Shown piece by piece: positions 1 through 6,391 of a stretch of DNA of 45,791 nt. Under the pieces are notes generated by a model. That model did no database searches and had not been told where the DNA came from. It worked only from the letters and a program-made list of their open reading frames with translations. The stretch comes from Clavibacter michiganensis subsp. tessellarius (lineage in GTDB: Bacteria > Actinomycetota > Actinomycetes > Actinomycetales > Microbacteriaceae): positions 1 through 45,791 of the forward strand of contig NZ_CP040790.1 of NCBI RefSeq assembly GCF_021922985.1, read 5' to 3'. The position numbers and the translations under genes were made by a program. Position 1 is the first letter of the stretch; each line of letters starts with the position of its first letter.

Positions 1-88
1 GATCCAGCGCGTCCTCAAGATCAACCAGCTCGAGACCATCACCGACGACGTCGTCGAAGCCGCCGCCAGCATCCTCGTCACCGGATGA
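1..88 (+). pseudogene. C-terminal end of TniB-like transposition ATPase (continues from 45791)
   Basis: The first base completes a Gln codon begun by the last two bases of the window, and the frame then reads IQRVLKINQLETITDDVV... to a TGA at 86-88. The preceding residues at the window end, GNFRLLERLFP, followed by QIQRVLKINQL, form the usual conserved C-terminus of TniB/IstB-type AAA ATPases that assist DDE transposases. The seamless join shows that the molecule is circular and that base 1 lies inside this gene. The main part of the gene (45062-45791) carries several frameshifts, so the whole gene is labelled as broken. Confidence 0.8.
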
Positions 89-149
89 CGACACCGAACG
101 GCAACAGAACCGCGCCATGAAGCGGCACCGCCCACAGACGTGCGCGGAT

Positions 150-221
150 CCATGCATCTCAGGTAGGTAGTCCGGCAAGTGTTCCGGTGAGGGGGCCTCA
201 CCTGAGACACTTGGTGCATGG
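150..221. other. Resolvase/transposon-end region with inverted repeats (res-like site)
   Basis: The gap between the ATPase stop and the resolvase start holds an inverted repeat TCTCAGGT (157-164) / ACCTGAGA (200-207) and an inner hairpin GGTGAG...CTCACC (186-202). The sequence GAGACACTT (204-212) is the reverse complement of AAGTGTCTC at 43042-43050 near the other end of the transposon, so it may be part of a terminal inverted repeat. Short paired sites directly upstream of a serine recombinase gene are also typical of res sites where that enzyme acts and represses itself. I could not find a target-site duplication, so the exact transposon end is uncertain. Confidence 0.4.
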
Positions 222-832
222 CTGGACAGCTCATCGGGTACGCCCGCGTCTCGACCGACGAACAGGACGTCACCGCGCAGCGTGACGCCTTGACCGCGCT
301 CGGCATCACACCGGATCGGATCTACGTCGACCACGGCCTCACCGGCACGAACCGGAACCGCCCCGCACTCGGGAAGGCGCTCGAGGCGTGCTGGGCCGGC
401 GACACGTTCGTGGTCACGAAGCTCGACCGCCTCGCCCGGTCGATCAGCGATGCCCGCACCATCGCTGACGAGCTCGCGGCCAAAGGCGTCGCGCTCAACA
501 TCGGCGGATCCGTTCACGACCCGACCGACCCGACCGGGCGGCTCCTGTTCAACATGCTCGCGATGTTCGCCGAGTTCGAATCCGACCTCATCCGCGCGCG
601 CACCCGCGAGGGCATGAAGGTCGCCGCCAAGAAGGGCAAGCTCAAGGGCGGCAAGCCCAAGCTCTCCCCCGCCGCCGAACGGCACCTCGTCGCGCTGTAC
701 CGGGCAGGAGACCACTCGATCAGCGAGCTCTGCGACCTGTTCTCGATCGGCCGCGCCACCGTCTACCGCGCAGTGGATCGCCACCCGGCTGAGGAGGACG
801 CGGCCGTGACGCTGCCGCGAGTCGACACGTGA
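218..832 (+). CDS. Serine recombinase (resolvase/invertase family)
   Basis: A 204-residue small serine recombinase. The N-terminal catalytic domain starts GYARVSTDEQDVTAQ with the nucleophile Ser in ARVS, followed by the conserved KLDRLARSISD segment and the GRLLFNMLAMFAEFESDLI helix region. The C-terminal end (about residues 150-190) is a Hin-type helix-turn-helix (SISELCDLFSIGRATVYR). Full length and intact, unlike the resolvase at 43092. It would resolve plasmid multimers or transposon cointegrates at the paired repeats directly upstream. The next gene starts in its stop codon region (4-bp overlap), so the two are probably co-expressed. Confidence 0.9.
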   Translation: MAGQLIGYARVSTDEQDVTAQRDALTALGITPDRIYVDHGLTGTNRNRPALGKALEACWAGDTFVVTKLDRLARSISDARTIADELAAKGVALNIGGSVHDPTDPTGRLLFNMLAMFAEFESDLIRARTREGMKVAAKKGKLKGGKPKLSPAAERHLVALYRAGDHSISELCDLFSIGRATVYRAVDRHPAEEDAAVTLPRVDT

Positions 833-1374
833 TCGACCCCGGCACAGCCGCCGTCGGCGCATCACTCGTTGCCATTCTCGTGGGGCTCGGCGGGCCGCTC
901 CTCAACCATCGCAGCGCCCTTACCCAACAGCGCGCGCACGAGAGCGCCACGGCCCTGGCCCGAGCCCTCCAGATCGTCACCGTCAACAGCCAGGGCGCCG
1001 CGGACGCCATCTTCAATCTCACAGAGGCGCGCGTACCGGGCATGGGCGCCCGCGACCCCGTGACGGGCGAGCCCAACGATCCCTACGGTCCCCCACGGCG
1101 ATCGGCGCGTGACCGCTCGCACGAAGAACTCGCCGAGGCCGAAGCTCTCATCGCCGTCTACGGATCCCCCGGCATCGTCGCGGCGCATGAACGCTGGGCT
1201 AGCGCCCTCGAGGGCGTGGAGGAGCTCATCGTGAACGCTGACTCGTGGTACTTCGAGGGGGAACGGCGTGCGACGGCGGCAAACTTCGACGAGGCGAGCA
1301 CTCGGGAGAGGGAAGCGCGTGCGCAGCTTCGCGAGCTCCTTCGCAGCAACCTCAGGGACGGTCGGCGAGGCTGA
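829..1374 (+). CDS. Hypothetical protein with N-terminal membrane segment
   Basis: A 181-residue protein beginning at GTG in a GTGA overlap with the resolvase stop, which fixes the start. Residues about 5-24 (GTAAVGASLVAILVGLGGPL) form one hydrophobic helix; the rest is charged and mostly helical (HEELAEAEALIAVYGSPGIVAAHERWASALEG, then a long Glu/Arg-rich helix). This layout resembles small actinobacterial proteins of unknown function with an N-terminal anchor and a cytoplasmic coiled region. Its coupling to the resolvase suggests co-transcription, but I cannot assign a role. Confidence 0.7.
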   Translation: MIDPGTAAVGASLVAILVGLGGPLLNHRSALTQQRAHESATALARALQIVTVNSQGAADAIFNLTEARVPGMGARDPVTGEPNDPYGPPRRSARDRSHEELAEAEALIAVYGSPGIVAAHERWASALEGVEELIVNADSWYFEGERRATAANFDEASTREREARAQLRELLRSNLRDGRRG

Positions 1375-1431
1375 CGCGAAGCGTTACGGTCGGGTTCGGT
1401 GGGCGACATGCCACGCGGGGGTCTTCGACTC

Positions 1432-1475
1432 GTCTAGCGCGCTAGACGCGCTCGAGCGACTAGCCAGCTAGCCAG
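1432..1475. repeat. CTAG-rich palindrome and short direct repeats
   Basis: A perfect 16-bp palindrome GTCTAGCGCGCTAGAC (1432-1447) is followed by GCGCTCGAGCG and two tandem copies of TAGCCAGC. The tetranucleotide CTAG occurs four times in about 45 bp, which is unusual in this GC-rich sequence. It lies just downstream of the resolvase operon and could be a recombination or protein-binding site. No function can be assigned. Confidence 0.5.
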
Positions 1476-1501
1476 CCGAGCGCGGCAGGGCCCGAACGCA
1501 G

Positions 1502-1531
1502 GACACCCCCGGACCAAAGTCCGGGGGTGTC
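1502..1531 (-). terminator. Strong hairpin terminator
   Basis: Perfect 13-bp arms GACACCCCCGGAC (1502-1514) and GTCCGGGGGTGTC (1519-1531) with loop CAAA. It sits between the end of the 829-1374 gene on + and the end of the small minus gene at 1551, so it can serve both convergent units. There is no long T run, as is common in actinobacterial terminators. Confidence 0.75.
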
Positions 1532-1550
1532 TGTCACGCTAAACCGCAGG

Positions 1551-1688
1551 TCAGAAGGGCCAGTTCTCCACGATCCAGTCGATCGCCCGCATGACCGAGT
1601 ACCCCGTAAGGCACACGTCACGGACTGTTGCCCGAACCTCTCGTACTGACTTCCACTTGCCTGACGGTTTTGTCGTTGTGTTCGACAT
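1551..1688 (-). CDS. Small hypothetical protein (45 aa)
   Basis: An open frame from ATG at 1688 to TGA at 1551 encodes MSNTTTKPSGKWKSV followed by REVRATVRDVCLTGYSVMRA and IDWIVENWPF. The protein has a basic N-terminus and an aromatic C-terminus. An in-frame ATG 12 bases earlier (1700) is an alternative start. A strong terminator hairpin lies 20 bp past its stop in the same direction. No family recognised; the balanced residue composition makes it more convincing than the competing frames here. Confidence 0.4.
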   Translation of the reverse strand: MSNTTTKPSGKWKSVREVRATVRDVCLTGYSVMRAIDWIVENWPF

Positions 1689-1852
1689 AACACTCACCAT
1701 TCGTACCCCGGAGGTGAAGCAGGACACCAACGACGGTGTGCACTTTGCTCTGTGGCACGAACAGGATCACAAGCGCGTCCGCAACGATGGGCGTCACGTG
1801 CGCAACAAGGATCCTGCTCGCGTTGCGCGCAATGCGCGCACGGAGTAAAGTT

Positions 1853-1907
1853 CCAGTTGTTCGAACCGGCGACACACGCGTCGTCAGCTCTTCCTACTGA
1901 GACGAGC
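1853..1907 (-). other. Degenerate tRNA-like sequence
   Basis: Read on the minus strand this stretch has a D-arm-like part (GCTC...AGTAGGAAGAGC), a CGAC/GTCG stem in anticodon position, and a T-arm-like stem CCGGT/ACTGG around TCGAACA. The matching 7-bp acceptor stem is absent and the anticodon stem is short, so it is not a functional canonical tRNA. It may be a decayed tRNA gene or a captured tRNA 3' part such as an attachment site. Confidence 0.3.
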
Positions 1908-1919
1908 GCAAAAAGCTAC

Positions 1920-1950
1920 CCCTCCTGTTCCAGCAGGAGGGACTTTTTTT
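1920..1950 (+). terminator. Rho-independent terminator
   Basis: Hairpin CCCTCCTG (1920-1927) / CAGGAGGG (1934-1941) with a 6-base loop, followed by ACTTTTTTT. This is the only terminator here with a long T run. What it ends on the + strand is unclear, since no convincing + gene precedes it between 1375 and 1920. Confidence 0.8.
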
Positions 1951-2174
1951 GCCCATCGGCCCGATCGGCGGCCGGGTACCGGCCGATGAGCACTGTGACC
2001 ATTCTCCCAGACGCCTGGGCCCGCACAGATGGAACCTTGCTAGGGCCCCCCGAACTGGGGTCATGCGCGACCTGGTGAGTCGAACAAGGAGAGCGCCACG
2101 CCTAGGCGGCAGCTCACTGCCGAGAGCGGCCGGCGCCCACATGGGGCGCCGACCACCCTGCGGCGGGAAGCGAC
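1951..2174. other. Non-coding gap with one hairpin
   Basis: I see no convincing gene. The hairpin CGGCGCCC (2131-2138) / GGGCGCCG (2144-2151) lies just past the stop of the minus-strand zinc-ribbon gene and is its likely terminator. Confidence 0.5.
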
Positions 2175-2312
2175 CTAGGCGACGAGCTCGAACCAGGTCT
2201 TGCAGCGGGCGCACTGCATGTCACCGGTGGTGACCTGCGAGAACGGCCCGTGCTCGTGGCGACAGTGAGGGCAGGGGATGTAGATCCAGCCCTTCACGTA
2301 CTTCGTCTGCAC
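2175..2312 (-). CDS. Small zinc-ribbon protein
   Basis: A 45-residue protein from GTG at 2312, reading MQTKYVKGWIYIPCPHCRHE and then HGPFSQVTTGDMQCARCKTW FELVA. Two CxxC knuckles (CPHC and CARC, 19 residues apart) form a one-zinc ribbon fold, as in many small nucleic-acid-binding or adaptor proteins. The GTG start is chosen because a GAGG ribosome site lies 8-12 bases upstream and the longer frame upstream is Arg/Ser-rich noise. It follows the YjzC-like gene by 10 bp in the same direction and is probably co-transcribed with it. Confidence 0.6.
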   Translation of the reverse strand: MQTKYVKGWIYIPCPHCRHEHGPFSQVTTGDMQCARCKTWFELVA

Positions 2313-2322
2313 CCGTCGGCCC

Positions 2323-2499
2323 TCAGTGCTTCGTGGGGTCGACGAGCGTGAACGTCTGCCCCGGCTTCGGGGTGGGCGGCAGCGGGTTGCCCCGCGTTGA
2401 CGTCCGCTCCTCGCCGGTGTGGCCCCCACGGGGCCCACGGATCTCGTACTGCCCGGATCGCGGCGTGCGGTCTCCGGACGTCAGGGGTGATGCGGCCAT
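2323..2499 (-). CDS. YjzC-like small protein
   Basis: A 58-residue protein beginning MAASPLTSGDRTPRSGQYEI and ending PPTPKPGQTFTLVDPTKH. The pattern SGQY-E-GPRGG-TG-E-----G-PLPPTPKPG--(F/Y)-LVD-TK is the YjzC family, small proteins of unknown function found in Bacillus and many actinobacteria. The start ATG has an AAGGAG site 9 bases upstream. Its function is not known; the tandem zinc-ribbon gene is its likely operon partner. Confidence 0.7.
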   Translation of the reverse strand: MAASPLTSGDRTPRSGQYEIRGPRGGHTGEERTSTRGNPLPPTPKPGQTFTLVDPTKH

Positions 2500-3125
2500 G
2501 ATGACCAGCTCCTTACCGACCGAGAACGGTGTGAGCCATGGGCGCATCCGTCGCGCCCGACGATGTAGGTTCGATGAACTGGCGTCCCAACCGGTACTTC
2601 GACCCCGCAACGCTCGGCTCGCCCGCAGCTTGCGGGGTCGTCTCATGTCTAGGGCCACTATATGTATGGGGACAGACATCTGACCAACCCCCACATGTTG
2701 TGGGCGTGTTATCCCCAGGGTGGGGAAAAGTCCACCGCGGTTGCCCACAGGCAGATCCCCACTTCGGGGGGCGGCGTTCGGCCCTCCTGGCCGCGTCTCG
2801 AGAGACTTCTCGGGCGCGAGGGCGAGCGCCTGGCTCGCCGCCACAGAGGCTCCGCGCGGTCAGCCGACGGCGGGGCGATGCCGCTCAACATCGAACGGCA
2901 GCTCGTCCACCCGTTGGTGGACGCTCTTACGCTCGTCCACGAGCGCGGCCACCCATCCCCTTGCGGGCCATGGTTGCGGGACGCTCGCGGGCGCGGGGTG
3001 CCGCTACGGTCTCCGACCGCGTGCGGGACGTCCCACAACCCAAGGCTTACGGGACGACTTCTCTATCATGTGGCGGACGCACGGGGATGAGCCTGCGCGA
3101 ACCTCTATCTTCTGCGCGTACGCAC
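2500..3125. other. Long intergenic region with DnaA-box-like motifs and hairpins
   Basis: No convincing gene in more than 600 bp. It holds the hairpin CCCACA (2690-2695) / TGTGGG (2699-2704), near-consensus DnaA boxes TTATCCCCA (2709-2717) and TTGCCCACA (2741-2749), related TCGTCCAC motifs near 2903-2945, and the inverted repeat GTCCACC...GGTGGAC (2905-2922). Motifs of this kind cluster at replication origins. The putative replication gene, however, lies far away at 27-28.8 kb, so an origin here is only a possibility. Confidence 0.35.
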
Positions 3126-3160
3126 GTAGTACGGTATGGTCATAACGCACTACCGATTAC
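3126..3160 (+). promoter_or_regulatory. Putative promoter/operator with GTAGTAC motif
   Basis: GTAGTAC at 3126-3132 is followed by TATGGTCATAACGCACTACC upstream of the RHH/YfbU gene. The same heptamer occurs in a perfect inverted repeat at 4486-4514 in front of the second RHH gene, so a ribbon-helix-helix protein encoded here may bind both sites and control both genes. Confidence 0.4.
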
Positions 3161-3169
3161 GGGAGCAGC

Positions 3170-3931
3170 ATGCCAACCATCACCGTCCGACTGGACACCG
3201 ACATCCGCGATGCCGTCCAAGCGCGGGCCTCCGCCGAAGGAGTCTCAGTCAGCGACTTCATCCGCACCCTCCTCAACGAGGCTGTGGTACCCGTTCGCAA
3301 GGACGAGCGGCCCGATGAACTGGCCCCGGAGTCGCTGACCACGAAGGAGCGCAACACGATGGCCCTCCTTCACCACATCCTCGCCAGGGTCCTGCCCGAG
3401 GATGGAAGCAGCACCGACGGCATCGGCTCCCGGGACGATCAGCTCGAGCGCGCCAGGGTCCTTGAGGACGGCTTCACCACGGAGTACTGGGTCGAGTTCG
3501 CCGGCATCTCGCCCGAGCTGAGCAGACGCGACTCCCATCGCGTCATGGACATCCTGGACATGTTCCGGGTCACTGGACACAGCATGAGGACGCTCGAGGA
3601 GCGCGGAGCGCCTCTCGACGAGCACACCGCTCGCACCCTCACCTACCAGGGCTTCGACCTCAACGACTCGCTGGAGAGCAAGATGGCGGACTACGTCAGA
3701 TTCCTGGTCGAGGACGGGCGATGGACTGAGCAAGAGGACTTCATCAACGGTCCGTCTCGAGGCAACTCGCACTCGAAGAACCTGGAGATCTACCTGCGGA
3801 TGCTCGCCGAGTACCGCAGCATCGCCGCCCGCCGCATAGGCCGCGACATCCTCAGCGCCGACGACCTCACGGCCATCGCCGCCGAAGCCATCCATCCCAC
3901 CAACCGACACCACAGCACCTCGTCCTCGTGA
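3170..3931 (+). CDS. Ribbon-helix-helix / YfbU-domain protein
   Basis: A 253-residue protein. Residues 1-40 (MPTITVRLDTDIRDAVQARA, then SAEGVSVSDFIRTLL) form a CopG/Arc-type ribbon-helix-helix DNA-binding domain. From about residue 58 the sequence matches the YfbU family: ERNTMALLHHILARVLPED, ED GFTTEYWVEFAGISPELSR, VMDILDMFRV, a YQGFD segment, YVRFLVEDGRW and a C-terminal YLRMLAEYR. YfbU in enterobacteria has been linked to cell death and stress, but its biochemical role is not settled. The fusion suggests a self-regulating toxin or stress regulator. The upstream GTAGTAC motif could be its operator. ATG start with GGGAG upstream. Confidence 0.75.
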   Translation: MPTITVRLDTDIRDAVQARASAEGVSVSDFIRTLLNEAVVPVRKDERPDELAPESLTTKERNTMALLHHILARVLPEDGSSTDGIGSRDDQLERARVLEDGFTTEYWVEFAGISPELSRRDSHRVMDILDMFRVTGHSMRTLEERGAPLDEHTARTLTYQGFDLNDSLESKMADYVRFLVEDGRWTEQEDFINGPSRGNSHSKNLEIYLRMLAEYRSIAARRIGRDILSADDLTAIAAEAIHPTNRHHSTSSS

Positions 3932-4043
3932 GGATCCGGGGCGCATGGTCGGACCCCGCTCTCGCGACACGCCCACTACATATGGTGCTTTCACGCCGCC
4001 CCCAACGCGATATATAGTGGTGTGACAGGTCAGGCAACGCAAA
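3932..4043. promoter_or_regulatory. AT-rich inverted repeat between convergent genes
   Basis: CACTACATAT (3974-3983) and ATATATAGTG (4010-4019) form an imperfect inverted repeat in an unusually AT-rich patch (TATATAG). CACTAC resembles the half-site ACTAC seen in the nearby GTAGTAC operators. It may be a binding site or a promoter for a transcript not identified. Confidence 0.3.
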
Positions 4044-4070
4044 AGCGCCCTGCGGAAGCCGCAGGGCGCT
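4044..4070 (-). terminator. Hairpin terminator
   Basis: Perfect 12-bp arms AGCGCCCTGCGG (4044-4055) and CCGCAGGGCGCT (4059-4070), followed on the minus strand by TTTT. It terminates the RHH gene that ends at 4088. Confidence 0.8.
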
Positions 4071-4087
4071 CGTGCACGATGATGGAC

Positions 4088-4339
4088 TCAGCCCATCATC
4101 ACCAGCTCGCGAACGTTCTCGCGGTTCTTGTCGCTGGTCTGGACTCGGCGACCGCTGCGGGTCTCCTCTTCGATGTAGTCGTAGACCGCGATGGCCCGTC
4201 GAACAGCCTCGGTGACGGAGATGTGGCGGGCGGCCGCGATGTCTCGCAGGGCCTGCGCCGTCTCAGCATTGAGGTTGACGTTGAGGCGAACGATGCCGGT
4301 GCTCGTGCTAGGAGGTGCGTCGAGTTGAGATTTTGCCAT
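4088..4339 (-). CDS. Ribbon-helix-helix DNA-binding protein
   Basis: An 83-residue protein from ATG at 4339 (MAKSQLDAPPSTSTG...). The core VRLNVNLNAETAQALRDIAA followed by ARHISVTEAVRRAIAVYDYI is a CopG-like ribbon-helix-helix fold: beta strand then two helices with an SVTEAVRRAI second helix. The C-terminal tail is charged. In-frame ATGs further upstream (4369, 4378) are possible starts, but AAGGAAA precedes the chosen one. Such proteins act as plasmid copy or partition regulators or antitoxins; no toxin gene is coupled. A perfect palindrome at 4486-4514 upstream is its likely operator. Confidence 0.7.
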   Translation of the reverse strand: MAKSQLDAPPSTSTGIVRLNVNLNAETAQALRDIAAARHISVTEAVRRAIAVYDYIEEETRSGRRVQTSDKNRENVRELVMMG

Positions 4340-4485
4340 GGAGGGCTCACTTTCCTTCTGGGGGGCCATGCTGCGCACAACGAGTAGGCCCTAGCTCAGG
4401 CCACATCTTGCACTGGAATCGGGGGTGGGAAGCGGGCCCCGATCTACGTTCCTTGCGGAAGCACCGTTTTCGTGGTGTGAGAAAA

Positions 4486-4514
4486 ATGTACTACACGCTG
4501 AGCATGTAGTACAT
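4486..4514. promoter_or_regulatory. Perfect palindromic operator (ATGTACTAC / GTAGTACAT)
   Basis: Perfect 9-bp arms at 4486-4494 and 4506-4514 with an 11-bp spacer, giving about two helical turns between half-site centres. It lies in the 350-bp gap between the divergent RHH gene (-, start 4339) and the 4692 gene (+). The half-site recurs at 3126 and partly at 4663. This is a good candidate for an RHH repressor binding site. Confidence 0.55.
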
Positions 4515-4691
4515 ACCAACCACGTCATTGGTGCGCACATCGTACATGCACCGAGCGGGTCATGCACGTGCGGGGTGCAGACGTGATCTGCATGAGATGC
4601 AGCAAGTTTCCTCACGCGAGGGGCAGACATCGGCTACGCTCAGGGGTATGAGAGCCCACTAGTACGACACACACAGACAGGAGCAGCGCCC

Positions 4692-4958
4692 ATGGACCCG
4701 AACCACAGCGACGACGAGGAGCCCCAGCAGGAGTTCCCCGAGGATCTGGACCTTACCCACGTCCAGGACTTCATGACCCGCCACAACGTGGCGCGCCTGC
4801 ACCTGATGCTTGAGAACCTCGCTCAGGGACCGAGCGAGGTTCTGGAGTCAACGACAGCTGTGGCGCTGCTGGACGCGCCTCCTCTGTGTCTCGTCGAGAA
4901 CGAGACTCCGAGCGATGCCGGCTGCGGCGGAGTCTTCTACACCGTGTTCGATGTCTGA
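4692..4958 (+). CDS. Small acidic hypothetical protein
   Basis: An 88-residue protein starting MDPNHSDDEEPQQEFPEDLD. It is rich in Asp/Glu, with a helical middle (HVQDFMTRHNVARLHLMLEN) and no recognised domain. The start is supported by CAGGAG 8-10 bases upstream. It overlaps the next gene by 8 bp (ATG at 4951 inside its last codons), implying translational coupling with the membrane protein. No function can be given. Confidence 0.55.
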   Translation: MDPNHSDDEEPQQEFPEDLDLTHVQDFMTRHNVARLHLMLENLAQGPSEVLESTTAVALLDAPPLCLVENETPSDAGCGGVFYTVFDV

Positions 4959-5340
4959 ACCGGGGGCTGCGCCGGGCATCGATGAGCCGGATCCGACTGC
5001 GACCGGTGCCGAGCTGACAGATGCTCCCGGGGACCCTCAGCCGGAGGGAGACTCTGGTACTGGCTCCATCGTTGTGCTCAGCGAAGAGGAGCCGCCCGCG
5101 CCCGGTGGTCTGGGCACGCCGTTCAGCGAGTTCGATCTCCCGCAGCATCACGCCAAGACGCAGCGGACGCTGGCCTTTGCAACCCTCGGTCTGGCCGGGC
5201 TGCTCTACCTCGGGGCCGGGATCTTCCTCGCTACCGATGTCGTCAGCGACGACCAGTTCGGACGACTTACAGCGGCCTTCTCCCCCTTCACCGCGCTAGC
5301 CGCCGGAGCCATTGGGTTCTACTTCGGCAAGAGGGACTAG
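4951..5340 (+). CDS. Small membrane protein with disordered N-terminus
   Basis: A 129-residue protein from ATG at 4951, inside the end of the previous gene. Residues 1-75 are Pro/Glu/Gly/Asp-rich and probably unstructured; two transmembrane helices follow (about residues 80-100, TLAFATLGLAGLLYLGAGIF, and 108-127, TAAFSPFTALAAGAIGFYFG), ending with a short basic tail KRD. Longer frames upstream are Arg/Ser noise. No family recognised; the tight coupling suggests that it works with the acidic protein upstream. Confidence 0.6.
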   Translation: MSEPGAAPGIDEPDPTATGAELTDAPGDPQPEGDSGTGSIVVLSEEEPPAPGGLGTPFSEFDLPQHHAKTQRTLAFATLGLAGLLYLGAGIFLATDVVSDDQFGRLTAAFSPFTALAAGAIGFYFGKRD

Positions 5341-5453
5341 CTGAAGCGCCACGGGCGCTGAGGCACCCGCAACGACTGTCTGCCCTCCTCCGTACGCTCG
5401 TAGATGAGCGCGGCCGGGCGCTCCCACTCGATCGAATCGATGAAGGAGAGCAC
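5337..5453 (-). CDS. Possible micro-protein (38 aa)
   Basis: A minus-strand frame from GTG at 5453 to TAG at 5337 reads MLSFIDSIEWERPAALIYER and TEEGRQSLRVPQRPWRFS. Its residue composition looks protein-like, and its stop overlaps the convergent gene's stop. I see no good ribosome site, so this is only a candidate; otherwise the 5341-5456 gap is empty. Confidence 0.25.
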   Translation of the reverse strand: MLSFIDSIEWERPAALIYERTEEGRQSLRVPQRPWRFS

Positions 5454-5456
5454 CCG

Positions 5457-5798
5457 GTGAGCAAGGTGAAGAGCAAGCTCGACGGCATCGACAGTCTCGT
5501 GCGCGACGTCGGCGCGCACCCGTGGGCGCACCTCGAGGCCGGCTACTGGCGGATCCAGGTCGAGGACCGGCCCGTGCTCGGGTACGTGATGCGGCACCGC
5601 GCGGAGCTCGGAGACCCGTTCACGTTCGAGGTCTACGCCGACGCACGGAACGAGCTCGGGCAGCGGATCTGGCTCCGGCGTGAGGAGTCGCTGAACTCGG
5701 CGGCCGCGTGGATGATCCAGAACAGCGATCGGCTCATCGCTTTCGCGGCACGGCACGCGCCGCCGCGCGACGGCGCCGAGTCAGAGGCCGGCGCCTAA
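5457..5798 (+). CDS. Hypothetical protein (113 aa)
   Basis: Starts at GTG 5457 with a strong GAAGGAGAG site 7 bases upstream. The soluble sequence (AHLEAGYWRIQVEDRPVLGY, RHRAELGDPFTFEVYADARN ELGQRIWLRREESLNSAAAW) looks like a small alpha/beta protein with alternating strands and a C-terminal helix. No domain recognised. A possible small minus gene meets it tail-to-tail (stops overlap at 5795-5798). Confidence 0.65.
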   Translation: MSKVKSKLDGIDSLVRDVGAHPWAHLEAGYWRIQVEDRPVLGYVMRHRAELGDPFTFEVYADARNELGQRIWLRREESLNSAAAWMIQNSDRLIAFAARHAPPRDGAESEAGA

Positions 5799-5944
5799 GA
5801 GAGCGGACGGACGTAGAGGATGACGTGCCCAGCCGGGACCTTCGCCTTGACCTGCTCGACGGCCGCCCAGCTCGAGGCGGCGTCCACCGTCACGAGCTCG
5901 GCGCTGCTCTCCGTGCGGGGCCGGTGGGCGAACTCGTAGGTCAT
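5795..5944 (-). CDS. Small hypothetical protein (49 aa)
   Basis: ATG at 5944 to TAG at 5795 encodes MTYEFAHRPRTESSAELVTV, then DAASSWAAVEQVKAKVPAGH and VILYVRPLS. A beta-alpha-beta pattern with no charged noise suggests a real small protein. CATACT lies 7-12 bases before the ATG, which fits a -10 box of a leaderless transcript, a common arrangement in actinobacteria. No ribosome site is visible. Function unknown. Confidence 0.45.
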   Translation of the reverse strand: MTYEFAHRPRTESSAELVTVDAASSWAAVEQVKAKVPAGHVILYVRPLS

Positions 5945-5969
5945 CTACTCAGTATGCGCGGACGCGAAA

Positions 5970-6003
5970 CGCCCCCGGCGGGAGCGAACTCCGGCCGGGG
6001 GCG
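5970..6003 (-). terminator. Hairpin terminator
   Basis: Perfect 10-bp arms CGCCCCCGGC (5970-5979) and GCCGGGGGCG (5994-6003). It lies 28 bp past the stop of the lipoprotein gene and ends the protease-lipoprotein transcript. Confidence 0.75.
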
Positions 6004-6031
6004 CTTCGGTGATCAGCTACACGCGCTGACT

Positions 6032-6391
6032 TTAATTCGCCGCAAACAGGGCGCCGTCACCACAATTCGCCGGCACAGTCTTACCCAGATCGCCATCACG
6101 AGGGACTTCTCCTCCGGTCAACTCGATCTCATCGCCGACTTTGTATTCCGCACCGGAGTAGGTGAGCACGCTGCTCTTCCACTCCGTTGTCGCCTTGGGG
6201 AAGATCGGGATCGTTCCATCGCTAAGAGTCAAGCACTCACCCTCGGTAGTCAACGTCCCGGCCGCGATCGCCATATCGTTTACATCCGTCTTAAGCTCCG
6301 AATACACAGGACCAGCTTCGGGCGTGGAGCTGCACGATGAAAGCGCGAATCCCAGGGCTACGGCGATGCCGATCGCCCACCCCTGCTTCAT
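6032..6391 (-). CDS. Secreted lipoprotein
   Basis: Starts at ATG 6391 (MKQGWAIGIAVALGFALSSC), with a typical lipoprotein signal and lipobox ALSSC at about residues 17-21; the mature part is about 100 residues (GECLTLSDGTIPIF, KVGDEIELTGGEVPRDGDLG). The start overlaps the protease stop as ATGA, so both are translated together. The mature domain may be a small beta-rich cell-surface domain; no family recognised. A GTG two codons earlier is an alternative start. Because of its coupling it could be an inhibitor, anchor or immunity partner of the protease. Confidence 0.7.
   Translation of the reverse strand: MKQGWAIGIAVALGFALSSCSSTPEAGPVYSELKTDVNDMAIAAGTLTTEGECLTLSDGTIPIFPKATTEWKSSVLTYSGAEYKVGDEIELTGGEVPRDGDLGKTVPANCGDGALFAAN

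Noticed and set aside
1591..1875. Overlapping 85-codon frames on both strands
   Set aside because: Neither has a good ribosome site or protein-like composition; the 45-residue minus frame at 1551-1688 looks better.
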